NCBI RefSeq assembly: GCF_036014215.1
Contig: NZ_CP107921.1
Location: forward strand, 1,287,501-1,351,500
Source: Streptomyces sp. NBC_00440
GTDB taxonomy: Bacteria; Actinomycetota; Actinomycetes; Streptomycetales; Streptomycetaceae
Length of the DNA: 64,000 bases
Direction: 5' to 3'
A program made the translations under genes and the position numbers. Positions 38,032 through 46,890 of this stretch are shown piece by piece. The first letter of the stretch is position 1. The number at the start of each line of letters is the position of its first letter. The notes beneath the pieces were generated by a model that was not told the origin of the DNA, did no database searches, and worked only from the letters and a program-made list of their open reading frames with translations.

Positions 38032-39323
38032 TCACCCGCCGCTGGCTGGGCGTCCTGAGTCTCCTGGTCATCGTGCTGATCTCGTACATCGACCGGGTCA
38101 ATGTGTCGGTGCTGATCACCGACCGGGCCTTCACCGGTCACTTCGGGATCACCGGCGACCGGGTGGCGCAGGGCGCCCTGATGACAGCCTTCCTCGTGGG
38201 GTACGGGCTGGCCGCGTTCTTCCTCACCCCGCTGTACGAGTCCCTGCTGGGTGTGCGCCGCGGCCTCCTGCTGAGCGTCGCCCTCTGGTCGGTGCTCACC
38301 CTGGTCTCGCCGTACGCACTGGGCGCGGTCGTGCTGGTCGTGCTGCGGGCGTTCCTCGGCATGGCGGAGGGACCGCTGTTCTCGCTCAAGACGATGTATG
38401 TGAGTGAGCACTTCACGCCCGGCGCGGTGGGCAAGCCCAACGCGGTGACCTCGATGGGGGTCTCGCTGGGGACCGCGGTGGGGCTGCCGCTGATCACGTA
38501 TCTCGTCAACCGCTTCGACTGGCACAGCTCGTTCCTGCTGCTCGCCGCCCTGAACGCCGTGGTGGGGCTGCCGCTGATCGCGCTGTTCGTCCGGGGACGG
38601 GGCACCCGGCGGACGACGGGGACGACGGGGCGGCGGTCCTTCGGAGCGACGCTCCGACAGGCCCTGCGCACACCGCGGCTCGGGGGCATCCTGCTGATAG
38701 AGATCGCCACGCTCGCGTATCTCTGGGGCAGCAGCGCCTGGCTGCCGTCGTACCTGCTCCAGGAGCGCCACTTCTCGCTGGCCGCGATGGGGGCGGTGGC
38801 GGCCCTGCCGTTCCTGCTGAGCCTCGCCTCCGGCTTTCTGGGCGGCTGGCTGCTGGACCGGCTGCCCCCGCGCCGTCTCCCGCTGCTGTTCGTCGTCGGC
38901 AGTATCGGGACCGGGGGCTGCGTCCTGCTGGTCATCGGGGCGGACTCCGCCTGGCTCGCCGCCACCGGGCTGGTGCTCGCCAACGGCTTCTGGGGGCTAC
39001 AGGGTCCGGCGATCCCGACGCTGGTGCAGCAGGCCGCGCCGGCCGGCGCCGTCGGCAGCGCCTACGGGGTCGTGAACGGGATCGGCAATCTCGTCTCGGC
39101 GTTCATGCCGATGGCGATGGGCGCCGTGATGGGGCTGCTCGGCGGCCGGGGATTCGCTGCCGGCTACGCGCTGCTGGCCGCCACCCAGGCGGTGACGCTG
39201 GTGTGCGGCACCTGGCTGCTGCTCCGGCCGGTCCCTCAGCCCGACGCGGAGTCCGGTGCCGCCTCGTCGACGTCCGATTCGGTGATGGACCGCTCCAGCC
39301 TGGACAGCAACCGTGCCAGCTGA
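38028..39323 (+). CDS. MFS transporter, anion:cation symporter type
   Basis: A 431-residue permease with 12 predicted helices. It starts with GTG overlapping the oxygenase stop (GTGA). ISYIDRVNVSVL in helix 1 is the hallmark of the anion:cation symporter subfamily, which carries organic acids such as phthalate, glucarate or hydroxyphenylacetate. It is the last gene of the operon and probably imports its substrate. Its 3' end overlaps the convergent marR coding region by 88 bp. Confidence 0.9.
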   Translation: MITRRWLGVLSLLVIVLISYIDRVNVSVLITDRAFTGHFGITGDRVAQGALMTAFLVGYGLAAFFLTPLYESLLGVRRGLLLSVALWSVLTLVSPYALGAVVLVVLRAFLGMAEGPLFSLKTMYVSEHFTPGAVGKPNAVTSMGVSLGTAVGLPLITYLVNRFDWHSSFLLLAALNAVVGLPLIALFVRGRGTRRTTGTTGRRSFGATLRQALRTPRLGGILLIEIATLAYLWGSSAWLPSYLLQERHFSLAAMGAVAALPFLLSLASGFLGGWLLDRLPPRRLPLLFVVGSIGTGGCVLLVIGADSAWLAATGLVLANGFWGLQGPAIPTLVQQAAPAGAVGSAYGVVNGIGNLVSAFMPMAMGAVMGLLGGRGFAAGYALLAATQAVTLVCGTWLLLRPVPQPDAESGAASSTSDSVMDRSSLDSNRAS

Positions 39324-39790
39324 CGGCACTCCGCGGGAGTGAGGCCGCCGAGCATCCGGCGTTCGTTGTCGAGATGCTCGGCGAACACCTCGTCCACCTT
39401 GGCGAGCCCGGCGTCGGTGAGGCGCGAGTAGACGACGCGGCGGTCCTCGGCGTCGCGCTCCCGGACGATCAGACCGTCCTTCTCCAGCCGGTCGATCCGC
39501 AGCGTCACCCCGGCCGACGACACCAGACCCGAGTCGGCGAGCTGGCCCGCCGTCAGCCGGTAGGGCGCACCGGCCCTGCGCAGCGCGGTCAGTACGTCGA
39601 AGCCCGCCACCGAGAGCCCGTGCCGGTCGATCGCGGTGGTGAGCCTGGTGCTGTACCGGAGAAAGGTGCGGTGCAGTCTCGCGAGGACCTCCAGGGGCGC
39701 GGTGTCCAGCTCGGGACGCTCCCTCGCCCAGTCCCCCACAATGGACGCGACAGCATCCTGATGTGCCCCCGCCGCCTTCTTCCCGGCCAT
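39236..39790 (-). CDS. MarR-family transcriptional regulator
   Basis: A 184-residue winged-helix regulator. The N-terminal helix and recognition region include GQLADSGLVSSAGVTLRIDR, the wing is KDGLIVRERDAEDRRVVYSRLT, and the C-terminal helices form the dimer interface. The ATG at 39790 has GGGAGG upstream; the longer open frame has none. The putative operator TCTTAGCCCTGAA lies about 50 bp upstream, and two related sites lie between the MFS gene at 26219 and the aldehyde dehydrogenase gene. It is convergent with the operon it probably controls. The ligand is likely the substrate or an intermediate. Confidence 0.92.
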   Translation of the reverse strand: MAGKKAAGAHQDAVASIVGDWARERPELDTAPLEVLARLHRTFLRYSTRLTTAIDRHGLSVAGFDVLTALRRAGAPYRLTAGQLADSGLVSSAGVTLRIDRLEKDGLIVRERDAEDRRVVYSRLTDAGLAKVDEVFAEHLDNERRMLGGLTPAECRQLARLLSRLERSITESDVDEAAPDSASG

Positions 39791-39837
39791 GCGCCGCAGC
39801 CTCCCTGTCGCTCTCACAACGCCGTACAAGGTTGAAA

Positions 39838-39850
39838 TCTTAGCCCTGAA
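39838..39850. promoter_or_regulatory. Putative MarR operator, copy 3
   Basis: TCTTAGCCCTGAA, 48 bp upstream of the marR start, consistent with autoregulation. It is part of the 21-bp stretch 39834-39854 that is shared with the catabolic operon promoter. Confidence 0.6.
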
Positions 39851-39945
39851 ATATGTCGGCTCGCACAGGTGTTGCACACTCCGGTCCTGCGGGTTACCCG
39901 GACCCGCGTGCGCGAGCGGCCCCGGAGGAGCCATAATCAGCAGAT

Positions 39946-39956
39946 ACATCGGATGT
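39946..39956. promoter_or_regulatory. Putative fucose-regulon operator, copy 1
   Basis: ACATCGGATGT is a perfect palindrome around one central base. It lies 20 bp before the start of the GntR-family gene. The same 11 bases occur before the GH95 fucosidase gene, with one change before the L-fuconate dehydratase gene. Confidence 0.7.
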
Positions 39957-39975
39957 CTGTTGAGGCGAGGTTCCC

Positions 39976-40647
39976 ATGGCTGTGACCGACGAGGCCATCG
40001 AGAAGATCAAGGAAATGATCGTCTCGGGCGCACTGCGGCCAGGCGACCGGCTGCCCAAGGAGAGCGAACTCGCCGCGGATCTCGGCCTTTCGCGCAACTC
40101 GCTGCGCGAGGCGGTGCGCGCGCTCTCGCTGATCCGCATCCTCGACGTGCGGCAGGGCGACGGCACGTACGTCACCAGTCTCGATCCCCAGCTGCTCCTC
40201 GAAGCGATGAGCTTCGTCGTGGACTTCCACCGGGACGACACCGTGCTGGAGTTCCTGGCCGTACGCCGCATCCTGGAGCCTGCCGCGACGGCGATGGCCG
40301 CGCACCGGATCAGCGAGGAGGAGCTGGAGGCGCTCAGCGCCCAGCTGGACGCGCTCGGCCCGCAGCCCTCCGTGGAGGAACTGGTCGCCGGCGACCTGGA
40401 GTTCCACCGGGGCATCGTGCAGAGCTCGGGGAACTCGGTGCTCTGCTCGCTGCTCGACAGCCTCTCCGGGCCCACCACCCGCGCCCGGGTGTGGCGGGGA
40501 CTGACCCAGGAGGACGCGGTGAGCCGTACGCTCCACGAGCACCGCGCCATCCTGACGGCGCTCAGGGACCGGGACGCCGAAGCGGCCCGGTCCTGGGCCA
40601 CGGTGCACATCGCCAGCGTCGAGCAGTGGCTGCGCTCGACCCTGTGA
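39976..40647 (+). CDS. FadR-subfamily GntR regulator of L-fucose genes
   Basis: A 223-residue regulator. The GntR winged helix (about 5-70) contains RPGDRLPKESELAADLGLSR and the wing GDGTYVTS. The C-terminal FCD domain has the likely metal-binding set in DLEFHRGIVQ and HEHRAILTALRDRDAEAA. FCD-type GntR proteins typically sense sugar acids or related acids. The palindrome before its own gene, also found before fuconate dehydratase and fucosidase, points to control of L-fucose use. It is convergent with the ABC transporter genes across a strong hairpin. The GAGG-type ribosome-binding site precedes ATG 39976. Confidence 0.9.
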   Translation: MAVTDEAIEKIKEMIVSGALRPGDRLPKESELAADLGLSRNSLREAVRALSLIRILDVRQGDGTYVTSLDPQLLLEAMSFVVDFHRDDTVLEFLAVRRILEPAATAMAAHRISEEELEALSAQLDALGPQPSVEELVAGDLEFHRGIVQSSGNSVLCSLLDSLSGPTTRARVWRGLTQEDAVSRTLHEHRAILTALRDRDAEAARSWATVHIASVEQWLRSTL

Positions 40648-40701
40648 GTACGGGGGCCCCCGGGGCCGGGCCGCGATGGCCAGGCCCCGGGGGCCCCGTA
40701 C
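40648..40701. terminator. Bidirectional terminator between regulator and ABC permease
   Basis: Arms at 40648-40667 and 40683-40701 pair over about 19 bp, with one extra base in the left arm. It lies directly after the regulator stop and 66 bp from the convergent permease stop. Confidence 0.8.
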
Positions 40702-40766
40702 TGCGAGTGCGTCCCGGTGGCGCGCCCTGGGTGTACGTCCCGGGGCGGGCCGGGGTGGCGCCTCCG

Positions 40767-41801
40767 TCAGTCCTGCTCCTCACCGCTCGCGAAGCGGGAG
40801 GCGATCAGCGCGATGATGATGATCGCGCCGTTGAGGAACGTCTCCCACTGGCCGGGCACCCCGGCGAGCGTCATCACATTGACCACCAGCTGGAGGGCGA
40901 GCACACCGGTGAGCGCGCCGAAGATGGTGCCCCGGCCGCCCTTCAGCCCGATGCCGCCGATGACCGCGGCCGCCATGACCTGGAAGATCATGTCCTTGCC
41001 CTGGGCCGCGCCGACCGAACCGTAGTGGCCGGTGTAGAGGATTCCGGCGAAGGCCGCGAGCAGCCCGCCGATCGCCAGCACGATCCAGGTGACCCGGTCC
41101 ACCCGGATACCGGCCGCGCGGGCCGCCTCCGGGTTGCCGCCGATGGCGTACAGCGACCGGCCGTGCCGGGTCCACGCCAGCGCGGCCCCGCCGATGGCGA
41201 ACAGCGCCAGGCAGATCCAGACCGCGGCGGGGGCGCCGAGCCAGGAGGCCCTGCCCAGGTAGCTGAACGAGGCCGGGACATCGATGATCGACTTGCCCTC
41301 GGTGATCCCGATGTGCAGCCCGCGGAGCATCATCAGCATGCCCAGCGTCGCGATGAAGCCGTTGACGCGCAGCTTGAGCATCAGGAAGCCGTTGAACGCG
41401 CCGATCGCGAGACCCGCGAGCAGGCAGAGCGGGATCGCCGTCCAGGCGGGCAGCAGCCCCAGACCGGTGAACCGGTCGCCCGACGAGGGCAGCACCAGCC
41501 ACAGCGCGATGACCGGCGCGATACCGATCGTCGACTCCAGTGACAGGTCCATCCGCCCGCAGATCAGGATGAAGGCCTGGGCCAGCACCAGCAGGCTGAG
41601 TTCGGAGGACTGCTGGATGACGTTGATCAGGTTCTGGGACGTCAGGAACACCGGTGAGACGATGAATCCGATCACCATCAGCACCAGGATCACCGGCACG
41701 AGCGAGAAATCGCTCCAGCGGACCAGGGCCAGCCTGGCGCGTACCGGGCTCACCTGGCCCTTGGTCTCCTCGGCCGCTGCCGGCCGGATCGTGTCGGTCA
41801 T
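40767..41801 (-). CDS. ABC sugar transporter permease (RbsC type), probable L-fucose
   Basis: A membrane permease of the ribose/xylose/fucose ABC family, 344 residues with eight to ten predicted helices. The family motif GGGR-type EAARAAGIRVDRV in the cytoplasmic loop and GGIGLKGGRGTIFGAL are present. Its start overlaps the ATPase stop by four bases (ATGA), implying coupled translation. It is the last gene of the SBP-ATPase-permease set. Linkage to L-fuconate dehydratase and the shared regulator suggests L-fucose as substrate. Confidence 0.9.
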   Translation of the reverse strand: MTDTIRPAAAEETKGQVSPVRARLALVRWSDFSLVPVILVLMVIGFIVSPVFLTSQNLINVIQQSSELSLLVLAQAFILICGRMDLSLESTIGIAPVIALWLVLPSSGDRFTGLGLLPAWTAIPLCLLAGLAIGAFNGFLMLKLRVNGFIATLGMLMMLRGLHIGITEGKSIIDVPASFSYLGRASWLGAPAAVWICLALFAIGGAALAWTRHGRSLYAIGGNPEAARAAGIRVDRVTWIVLAIGGLLAAFAGILYTGHYGSVGAAQGKDMIFQVMAAAVIGGIGLKGGRGTIFGALTGVLALQLVVNVMTLAGVPGQWETFLNGAIIIIALIASRFASGEEQD

Positions 41802-43333
41802 GCCCGTTCCCCCACACCTTCCATGGCGGCGACCAGTTCCCCGTCCGTCCACCCACTGTCGTATTCGGCGACCACCCGCCCGTGGAAGAGCGCGACCACC
41901 CGGTCGCACACCCGCAGGTCGTCGAGTTCGTCGGAGATGATCACGGCGGCGTTGCCCTCGTCGGCGACCCGCCGCACCACGCCCAGGAGCGAGTCCTTGG
42001 ACTTGATGTCCACGCCGGCCGTCGGCCGTACGGCCACCAGCGTGCTGGGGTTACGGGCCAGCGCGCGGGCCACCACCACCTTCTGCTGGTTGCCGCCGGA
42101 GAGCCCGGAGACCTTCTGGTCGGGCCCGGTGGTCTTGATGTCCAGCGAGGAGATCATCGTCCTCGCGAACTCCCGGGTACGGGAGGGGAGTACGGTCCCC
42201 CACGGCCCCAGCTGGTCGGCGACCGTCAGGGTGGCGTTCTCCGCCACGCTGCGCTCCAGGACCAGACCCTGGCGGTGCCGGTCCTCCGGGATGTAGCCGA
42301 TCCCCGCGTTCAGGGCGTGCGGCACGCTGCCCGGTCTGACCTCGCGGCCCCGGACCGAGACCCGCCCGGAGGTCGCCCTGCGCATACCGACGAGCGTCTC
42401 CCCCAGCGCGGTGTTGCCACTGGCCGCGGCGCCCGCGATACCCAGCACCTCACCGGGGTGCACCTCGATGTCCAGCGGCTCGAACTCGCCGTCGACAGCG
42501 AGCCCTTCGGTGCGCAGGACGGGCTCCTCCGTCCCGGTCGCGGCCGTCGGCCCGGCACCGGAGGCCGCGTGCCAGGCCACCGGGCCCGTCACGGACTCAC
42601 CGGTCATGGCGGCGACCAGATCGGCCTTGCCCAGCTCGGCGACGGGCGCCGTCAGGACGTGCCGGGCGTCGCGGTAGACCGTGACCGCGGTGCACAGCTC
42701 GTACACCTCCTGGAGGTGGTGCGAGATGAAGAGGAACGCCACCCCCTGGCTCTGGAGGTCCCTGAGCTTGGTGAACAGGCTCTGGATCCCCCGTGCGTCG
42801 AGCTGAGCGGTGGGTTCGTCGAGGATGATCAGCCGGGCCCCGAAGGACAGCGCGCGGGCGATCTCCACGAACTGCACCTGTTCGACGGAGAGGTCCTTCG
42901 CGCGGGTGCTGGGGTCGATGTTCACCCCGTACTCGGCGAGCAGCGCCGCGGCCCGCTTGCGCAGCCCGGACCAGCTGATCCAGCGGCCGCCCCGCGCACC
43001 GCGGTCGATGCCGAAGTTGTTCAGGAAGAGGTTCTCGGCCACGGTGAGATCGGGGACGGCCATGGACTTCTGGTAGACACAGGCGACCTTCGACTGCCAG
43101 GCCATGGTGTCGCCGAAGGCGGGCGCGGGCTCACCGCTGAAGGTGACCGTCCCCGCGTCCGGCTTGTGGAGTCCGGTGATGACGCTGACGAGGGTGGACT
43201 TTCCGGCGCCGTTGCGCCCGACCAGGGCGTGCGACTCACCGGGCTGGACTGTCAGGCGGACATCGTCGAGTGCGACGGTGGGACCGAAGCGCTTGACGAT
43301 GCCCTGCGCATGAACCGCGGGTGCATCGGGCAT
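41798..43333 (-). CDS. ABC sugar transporter ATPase (RbsA type), second domain degenerate
   Basis: A 511-residue protein with two nucleotide-binding domains. The first has intact Walker A (GRNGAGKST), a signature-like LSVEQVQFVEIARAL and Walker B (LIILDEPTAQLD). In the second, Walker A reads GAAASGNTAL, with no Lys, and Walker B reads VAVRPTAGVD, without the Asp-Glu pair. LSGGNQQKVVVARAL is kept as the second signature. One composite ATP site is thus probably active, as in other asymmetric ABC pairs. ATG 43333 is two bases after the binding-protein stop. It is coupled to the permease by a four-base overlap. Confidence 0.9.
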   Translation of the reverse strand: MPDAPAVHAQGIVKRFGPTVALDDVRLTVQPGESHALVGRNGAGKSTLVSVITGLHKPDAGTVTFSGEPAPAFGDTMAWQSKVACVYQKSMAVPDLTVAENLFLNNFGIDRGARGGRWISWSGLRKRAAALLAEYGVNIDPSTRAKDLSVEQVQFVEIARALSFGARLIILDEPTAQLDARGIQSLFTKLRDLQSQGVAFLFISHHLQEVYELCTAVTVYRDARHVLTAPVAELGKADLVAAMTGESVTGPVAWHAASGAGPTAATGTEEPVLRTEGLAVDGEFEPLDIEVHPGEVLGIAGAAASGNTALGETLVGMRRATSGRVSVRGREVRPGSVPHALNAGIGYIPEDRHRQGLVLERSVAENATLTVADQLGPWGTVLPSRTREFARTMISSLDIKTTGPDQKVSGLSGGNQQKVVVARALARNPSTLVAVRPTAGVDIKSKDSLLGVVRRVADEGNAAVIISDELDDLRVCDRVVALFHGRVVAEYDSGWTDGELVAAMEGVGERA

Positions 43334-43335
43334 CG

Positions 43336-44373
43336 TCAGTTCTTCTTCCCCAGCTGATTGGCCCACAGCTTCGGGTCGTTCACATTGGCCTTGGTCACGA
43401 GCGGCGCGGGGAGCTGGTCCTCGTAGCCGTTCGGGATCTTGATGATGTGGGAGTCGTGGTCGGTCGGGCCCACCTTGAACTTCTTGCCGTCGACGGCCGC
43501 CTTGGCGTAGTACAGCGCGTACTTGGCGTAGAGGTCGGCGGGCTGGGAGATGGTCGCGTCGATCTTCCCGGCCTTGATCGCGTCGAACTCCTCCGGGATG
43601 CCGTCGTTGGAGATGATCGTGATGTGGCCCTTGGTGCCGGCCGGCTTCAGCAGCTTCTTCTGCTCCAGGAGCGCGAGCGTGGGCTGCAGGAAGACACCGC
43701 CCGCCTGCATGTAGATCCCGTTGATGTCGGGGTTGGCGGCCAGCGTGGACTGGAGCTTGGCCGATGCGACATCGCCCTTCCAGTCGGTGGCCAGCTCGAA
43801 GACCTTGATCTTGGGGAAGTTCTTGGTCATGCAGGACTTGAAGGCGACGGAGCGGTCCCGGCCGTTGATCGACGACAGGTCGCCCTGGAACTCGACGACC
43901 TTGCCCTTGCCCTTCAGCTGCTTGCCGAGGTACTTGCAGGCGTTCTCGCCGTACGCGCGGTTGTCTGCGCGGACCACCATGTAGACGTCGCCCTTGTCGG
44001 GGCGGGTGTCGACACTGATGACGGGAATCTTCTTCTTGTTGAGGTTCTGCAGCGTCGAGGCGATGGCCCCGGTGTCCTGCGGCGCCATCACGACGGCCTT
44101 GGCGCCCTGGTCGCTGAACGTCTGGACGTTGGCGACGAGCTTGCCGATGTCGTTCTGCGAGTTGGTCAGCGGGAGCGCCTTGACCTCACCGGCCGCGACG
44201 CCCTTCTTGATGTACTGCTGGTAGGAGTTCCAGAAGTCGCTGTCGCTGCGCGGCAGATCGATGCCGACCTTCTTGTCCTCCGAACCGCTGCCGGAGTCGC
44301 GGTTGCAGCCCGCGAGGGCGGTCACGGCCAGCAGTACGGCGCAGGCCGCCGCACTCGTTGTACGCACTCTCAT
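43336..44373 (-). CDS. ABC sugar-binding lipoprotein (RbsB type), probable L-fucose
   Basis: A 345-residue lipoprotein. The signal peptide ends in the lipobox LAGC, and the mature part has the periplasmic-binding-protein type I fold with the sugar-binding pattern near KKVGIDLPRSDSDFW, VISVDTRPDKGDV and IISNDGIPEEFDAI. It captures a monosaccharide for the permease and ATPase encoded after it. The gap to the ATPase start is two bases. Upstream, 104 bp separate it from the SDR gene on the same strand, so it may also be read from the fuconate dehydratase promoter. Confidence 0.9.
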   Translation of the reverse strand: MRVRTTSAAACAVLLAVTALAGCNRDSGSGSEDKKVGIDLPRSDSDFWNSYQQYIKKGVAAGEVKALPLTNSQNDIGKLVANVQTFSDQGAKAVVMAPQDTGAIASTLQNLNKKKIPVISVDTRPDKGDVYMVVRADNRAYGENACKYLGKQLKGKGKVVEFQGDLSSINGRDRSVAFKSCMTKNFPKIKVFELATDWKGDVASAKLQSTLAANPDINGIYMQAGGVFLQPTLALLEQKKLLKPAGTKGHITIISNDGIPEEFDAIKAGKIDATISQPADLYAKYALYYAKAAVDGKKFKVGPTDHDSHIIKIPNGYEDQLPAPLVTKANVNDPKLWANQLGKKN

Positions 44374-44433
44374 TGGTGTCCCGTCCTTGATAGTGGCGCT
44401 TGATGCTCTGTCGGCCGTGCGGCCCGGTGTGCA

Positions 44434-44470
44434 CAGTGCGTGTGTTCAGTGCGTGTGTTCAGTGCGTTCG
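44434..44470. repeat. 13-bp tandem repeat between SDR and binding-protein genes
   Basis: CAGTGCGTGTGTT occurs twice without a gap and a third partial copy follows. It lies in the leader of the sugar-binding lipoprotein and reaches close to the SDR stop. Confidence 0.85.
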
Positions 44471-44477
44471 CTTCTGC

Positions 44478-45257
44478 TCAGTCGGCGGCGGGGCGCAGGC
44501 GCAGTCCCTGCATTCCGCCGTCGACCGCGAGTGCCGTCCCGGTGACGGCCGCCGCCGCGGGGCTCGCGAGGTAGAGGACGGCCGCCGCCACCTCTTCGGC
44601 GGTGACCAGCCGGCCGGTGGGCTGGCGGGCGTTGAGCGCCGCGCGCTCGGCGGCCGGGTCGTCGGCCTGGCCGAGCAGCCGCCCGACCCACGGGGTGTCC
44701 GCGGTACCGGGGTTGACGCAGTTGACCCGGATGCCCTCCCGTACGTGGTCGGCCGCCATGGCCAGGGTCAGCGAGAGGACCGCGCCCTTGCTGGCGCTGT
44801 AGAGGGCGCGCTGCGGCAGGCCGGCGGTCGCGGCGATCGAGCAGGTGTGGGTGACGGAGACGCAGCCGGGCCGCTCGGCGGCCGAACGGCGCAGGTGCGG
44901 CAGCGCGTGGCGGGCGGTGCGGACCATACCGAGGACGTTGATGTCCAGGACCCGCTGCCACTCGTCGTCGGGGTTGTCGGCGACCGTGCCGACGGCGCCG
45001 ATGCCCGCGTTGGACACCACCGTGTGCAGTGCGCCGAACTCGGCCGCCGCGGCGTCGACCGCCTCCCGTACCGCGCCGTCGTCGGTGACGTCCGCCTTGA
45101 GCGCGAGGGTGCCGTCCGGCGCTCCCTCGGTCTCGCGGTCGAGTACGGCGACCCGGGCGCCCCGGGCGAGCAGCTCGGTGGCGATGGCGGCTCCGATGCC
45201 GGAAGCTCCGCCGGTGACCAGGGCGCCGAGCCCTTCGAAGTCGCGTGCAGTGGTCAC
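44478..45257 (-). CDS. SDR dehydrogenase of the L-fucose pathway
   Basis: A 259-residue classical [15 protein letters not shown] binds the cofactor, SNAGIG is the core motif, and the active site has Ser in HTCSIAA and YSASK. The GTG at 45257 overlaps the stop of the L-fuconate dehydratase gene (GTGA). In the non-phosphorylating L-fucose route, SDRs act as L-fucose dehydrogenase or as 2-keto-3-deoxy-L-fuconate dehydrogenase. Tight coupling to the dehydratase favours the latter, but the sequence does not settle it. Confidence 0.88.
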   Translation of the reverse strand: MTTARDFEGLGALVTGGASGIGAAIATELLARGARVAVLDRETEGAPDGTLALKADVTDDGAVREAVDAAAAEFGALHTVVSNAGIGAVGTVADNPDDEWQRVLDINVLGMVRTARHALPHLRRSAAERPGCVSVTHTCSIAATAGLPQRALYSASKGAVLSLTLAMAADHVREGIRVNCVNPGTADTPWVGRLLGQADDPAAERAALNARQPTGRLVTAEEVAAAVLYLASPAAAAVTGTALAVDGGMQGLRLRPAAD

Positions 45258-46579
45258 GAGTTGACCTCCTCGGTGGTGCGGCGGGCCTGCCAGACGGGCC
45301 CGTCGGGGTAGCGGTGTGCGGCGAGGGAAGCGGGGTGCATACGGGCGGAGAAGCCCGGGGCGCGGGGCGCCAGATAGCGTCCGCCCTCGATCACCGCGGG
45401 GTCGGTGAAGTGTTCGTGCAGATGGTCCACGTACTCGATGACGCGGTCGTCCTGGCTGCCCGACACGGCGACGAAGTCGAACATCGCCAGGTGCTGGACC
45501 AGCTCGCACAGTCCGACGCCGCCCGCGTGCGGGCAGACCGGGACGCCGAACTTGGCCGCGAGCAGCAGGATCGCGAGGTTCTCGTTGACTCCGGCGACCC
45601 GGGCCGCGTCGATCTGTACGAAGTCGACGGCGCCGGCCTGGAGCAGCTGCTTGAAGACGACCCGGTTGGCGACGTGCTCACCGGTGGCGACCTTCACGGG
45701 CTGCCCGGATCTGACCGCCGCGTGGCCCAGGATGTCGTCGGGGCTGGTCGGCTCCTCGATCCAGTGCGGGTCGTACGGCGCGAGCGCGTCCATCCACCGC
45801 AGCGCGTCCGCGACGTCCCAGCGCTGGTTGGCGTCCACGGCGACCCGGATGCCGGGGCCGACGGCCGCGCGGGCCAGCTTCATCCTGCGGACGTCGTCGT
45901 CCAGGTCGGCGCCGACCTTCAGCTTGATCTGTCCGAAGCCGGCGTCGACCGCCTCCTGGGCGAGCCGCACCAGCTTCTCGTCGGAGTACCCGAGCCAGCC
46001 GGGCGACGTGGTGTACGCGGGGTAGCCGTCGGCGCACAGCAGGGCGGCCCGTTCGGCGCGGCCGGGTTCGGCGGCGCGCAGGATGGCGAGGGCCTCGTCG
46101 GGGGTGAGGGCGTCGGTCAGATAGCGGAAGTCGACCAGCGAGACGAGCTCCTCCGGTGTCATCCCGGCCAGGAACTCCCAGACCGGCTTGCCGGCGACGG
46201 TGGCCGCCAGGTCCCAGGCGGCGTTGATGACCGCGCCCGCCGCCATGTGCATCACCCCCTTCTCGGGGCCGAGCCAGCGCAGCTGCGAGTCGTGGGTGAG
46301 ATCGTGGTGCAGCTCCGCGAGCCCGGCGGCGGTGAGCGGCGCGGGCCGCCCCTCCACGTAGGGCCGCAGCGCTTCGATGGCGGCGGCGATGACGTCGTTG
46401 CCGCGCCCGATGGTGAAACAGAAGCCATGTCCCGCGACACCGCCCGGCAGATCGGTGCTGAGCACCACATAGGCCGCCGAGTAGTCGGGGTCCGGGTTCA
46501 TGGCGTCCGAGCCGTCGAGCTGTTCCGAGGTGGGGAATCGGATGTCGTGGACCTCGAACCCCGTGACGGTCGGACTCAT
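45254..46579 (-). CDS. fucD: L-fuconate dehydratase
   Basis: An enolase-superfamily enzyme, 441 residues, that removes water from L-fuconate to give 2-keto-3-deoxy-L-fuconate. [20 protein letters not shown] is the N-terminal capping segment. [10 protein letters not shown] contains the catalytic Lys of the KxK motif. Metal ligands lie in [18 protein letters not shown] and [30 protein letters not shown] contains the general-acid His and is typical of fuconate dehydratase and human ENOSF1. The ATG at 46579 has AAGGGAG at normal spacing; the upstream frame has none. The putative operator lies about 60 bp upstream. Confidence 0.93.
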   Translation of the reverse strand: MSPTVTGFEVHDIRFPTSEQLDGSDAMNPDPDYSAAYVVLSTDLPGGVAGHGFCFTIGRGNDVIAAAIEALRPYVEGRPAPLTAAGLAELHHDLTHDSQLRWLGPEKGVMHMAAGAVINAAWDLAATVAGKPVWEFLAGMTPEELVSLVDFRYLTDALTPDEALAILRAAEPGRAERAALLCADGYPAYTTSPGWLGYSDEKLVRLAQEAVDAGFGQIKLKVGADLDDDVRRMKLARAAVGPGIRVAVDANQRWDVADALRWMDALAPYDPHWIEEPTSPDDILGHAAVRSGQPVKVATGEHVANRVVFKQLLQAGAVDFVQIDAARVAGVNENLAILLLAAKFGVPVCPHAGGVGLCELVQHLAMFDFVAVSGSQDDRVIEYVDHLHEHFTDPAVIEGGRYLAPRAPGFSARMHPASLAAHRYPDGPVWQARRTTEEVNS

Positions 46580-46639
46580 CCACACTCCCTTGGTAAGAAC
46601 GTTGGTAAGAACCGTTAAGAACATCGGACCTTTAATTTG

Positions 46640-46650
46640 TCATCCGATGT
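46640..46650. promoter_or_regulatory. Putative fucose-regulon operator, copy 2
   Basis: TCATCCGATGT, the reverse complement of ACATCGGATGA; one base differs from the copies before the regulator and fucosidase genes. The flanking AT is also shared, giving ATACATCGGATG in all three sites. It lies 61 bp upstream of fucD. Confidence 0.7.
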
Positions 46651-46764
46651 ATAGCCCCGTACATGCCGCAGCGTCCAGAGGTGGGACGAAATTTGACCGG
46701 TACAGCTCGGATGAATCGGTTCGATATGGGCAGACTGCCGGAACGGCTCGTCCAGTTGCCGGGA

Positions 46765-46806
46765 CGTACAACCCGGTGCACGCCGGGACGTACGCCGGGT
46801 TGTACG
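46765..46806. repeat. Perfect 12-bp inverted repeat before the PAC2 gene
   Basis: CGTACAACCCGG (46765-46776) and its exact complement (46795-46806) are separated by 18 bp. GCCGGGACGTAC occurs twice as a direct repeat across the same region. It is either an operator or a hairpin in the leader. Confidence 0.8.
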
Positions 46807-46890
46807 GGGGCGTGCGCAAGGGCTGCGTCCGGGCACCCGGGAAGCCGTAAGGTTGGTCCGTAAGAGAAGAACTTCGGAGGGAGGCACTGG

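Larger units (their letters stand above)
46580..46890. other. Divergent promoter region between fucD and PAC2 gene
   Basis: A 311-bp region without genes. It holds the fucose operator copy (46640-46650), a possible half-site (46621-46628) and a perfect 12-bp inverted repeat closer to the PAC2 gene (46765-46806). Confidence 0.6.
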
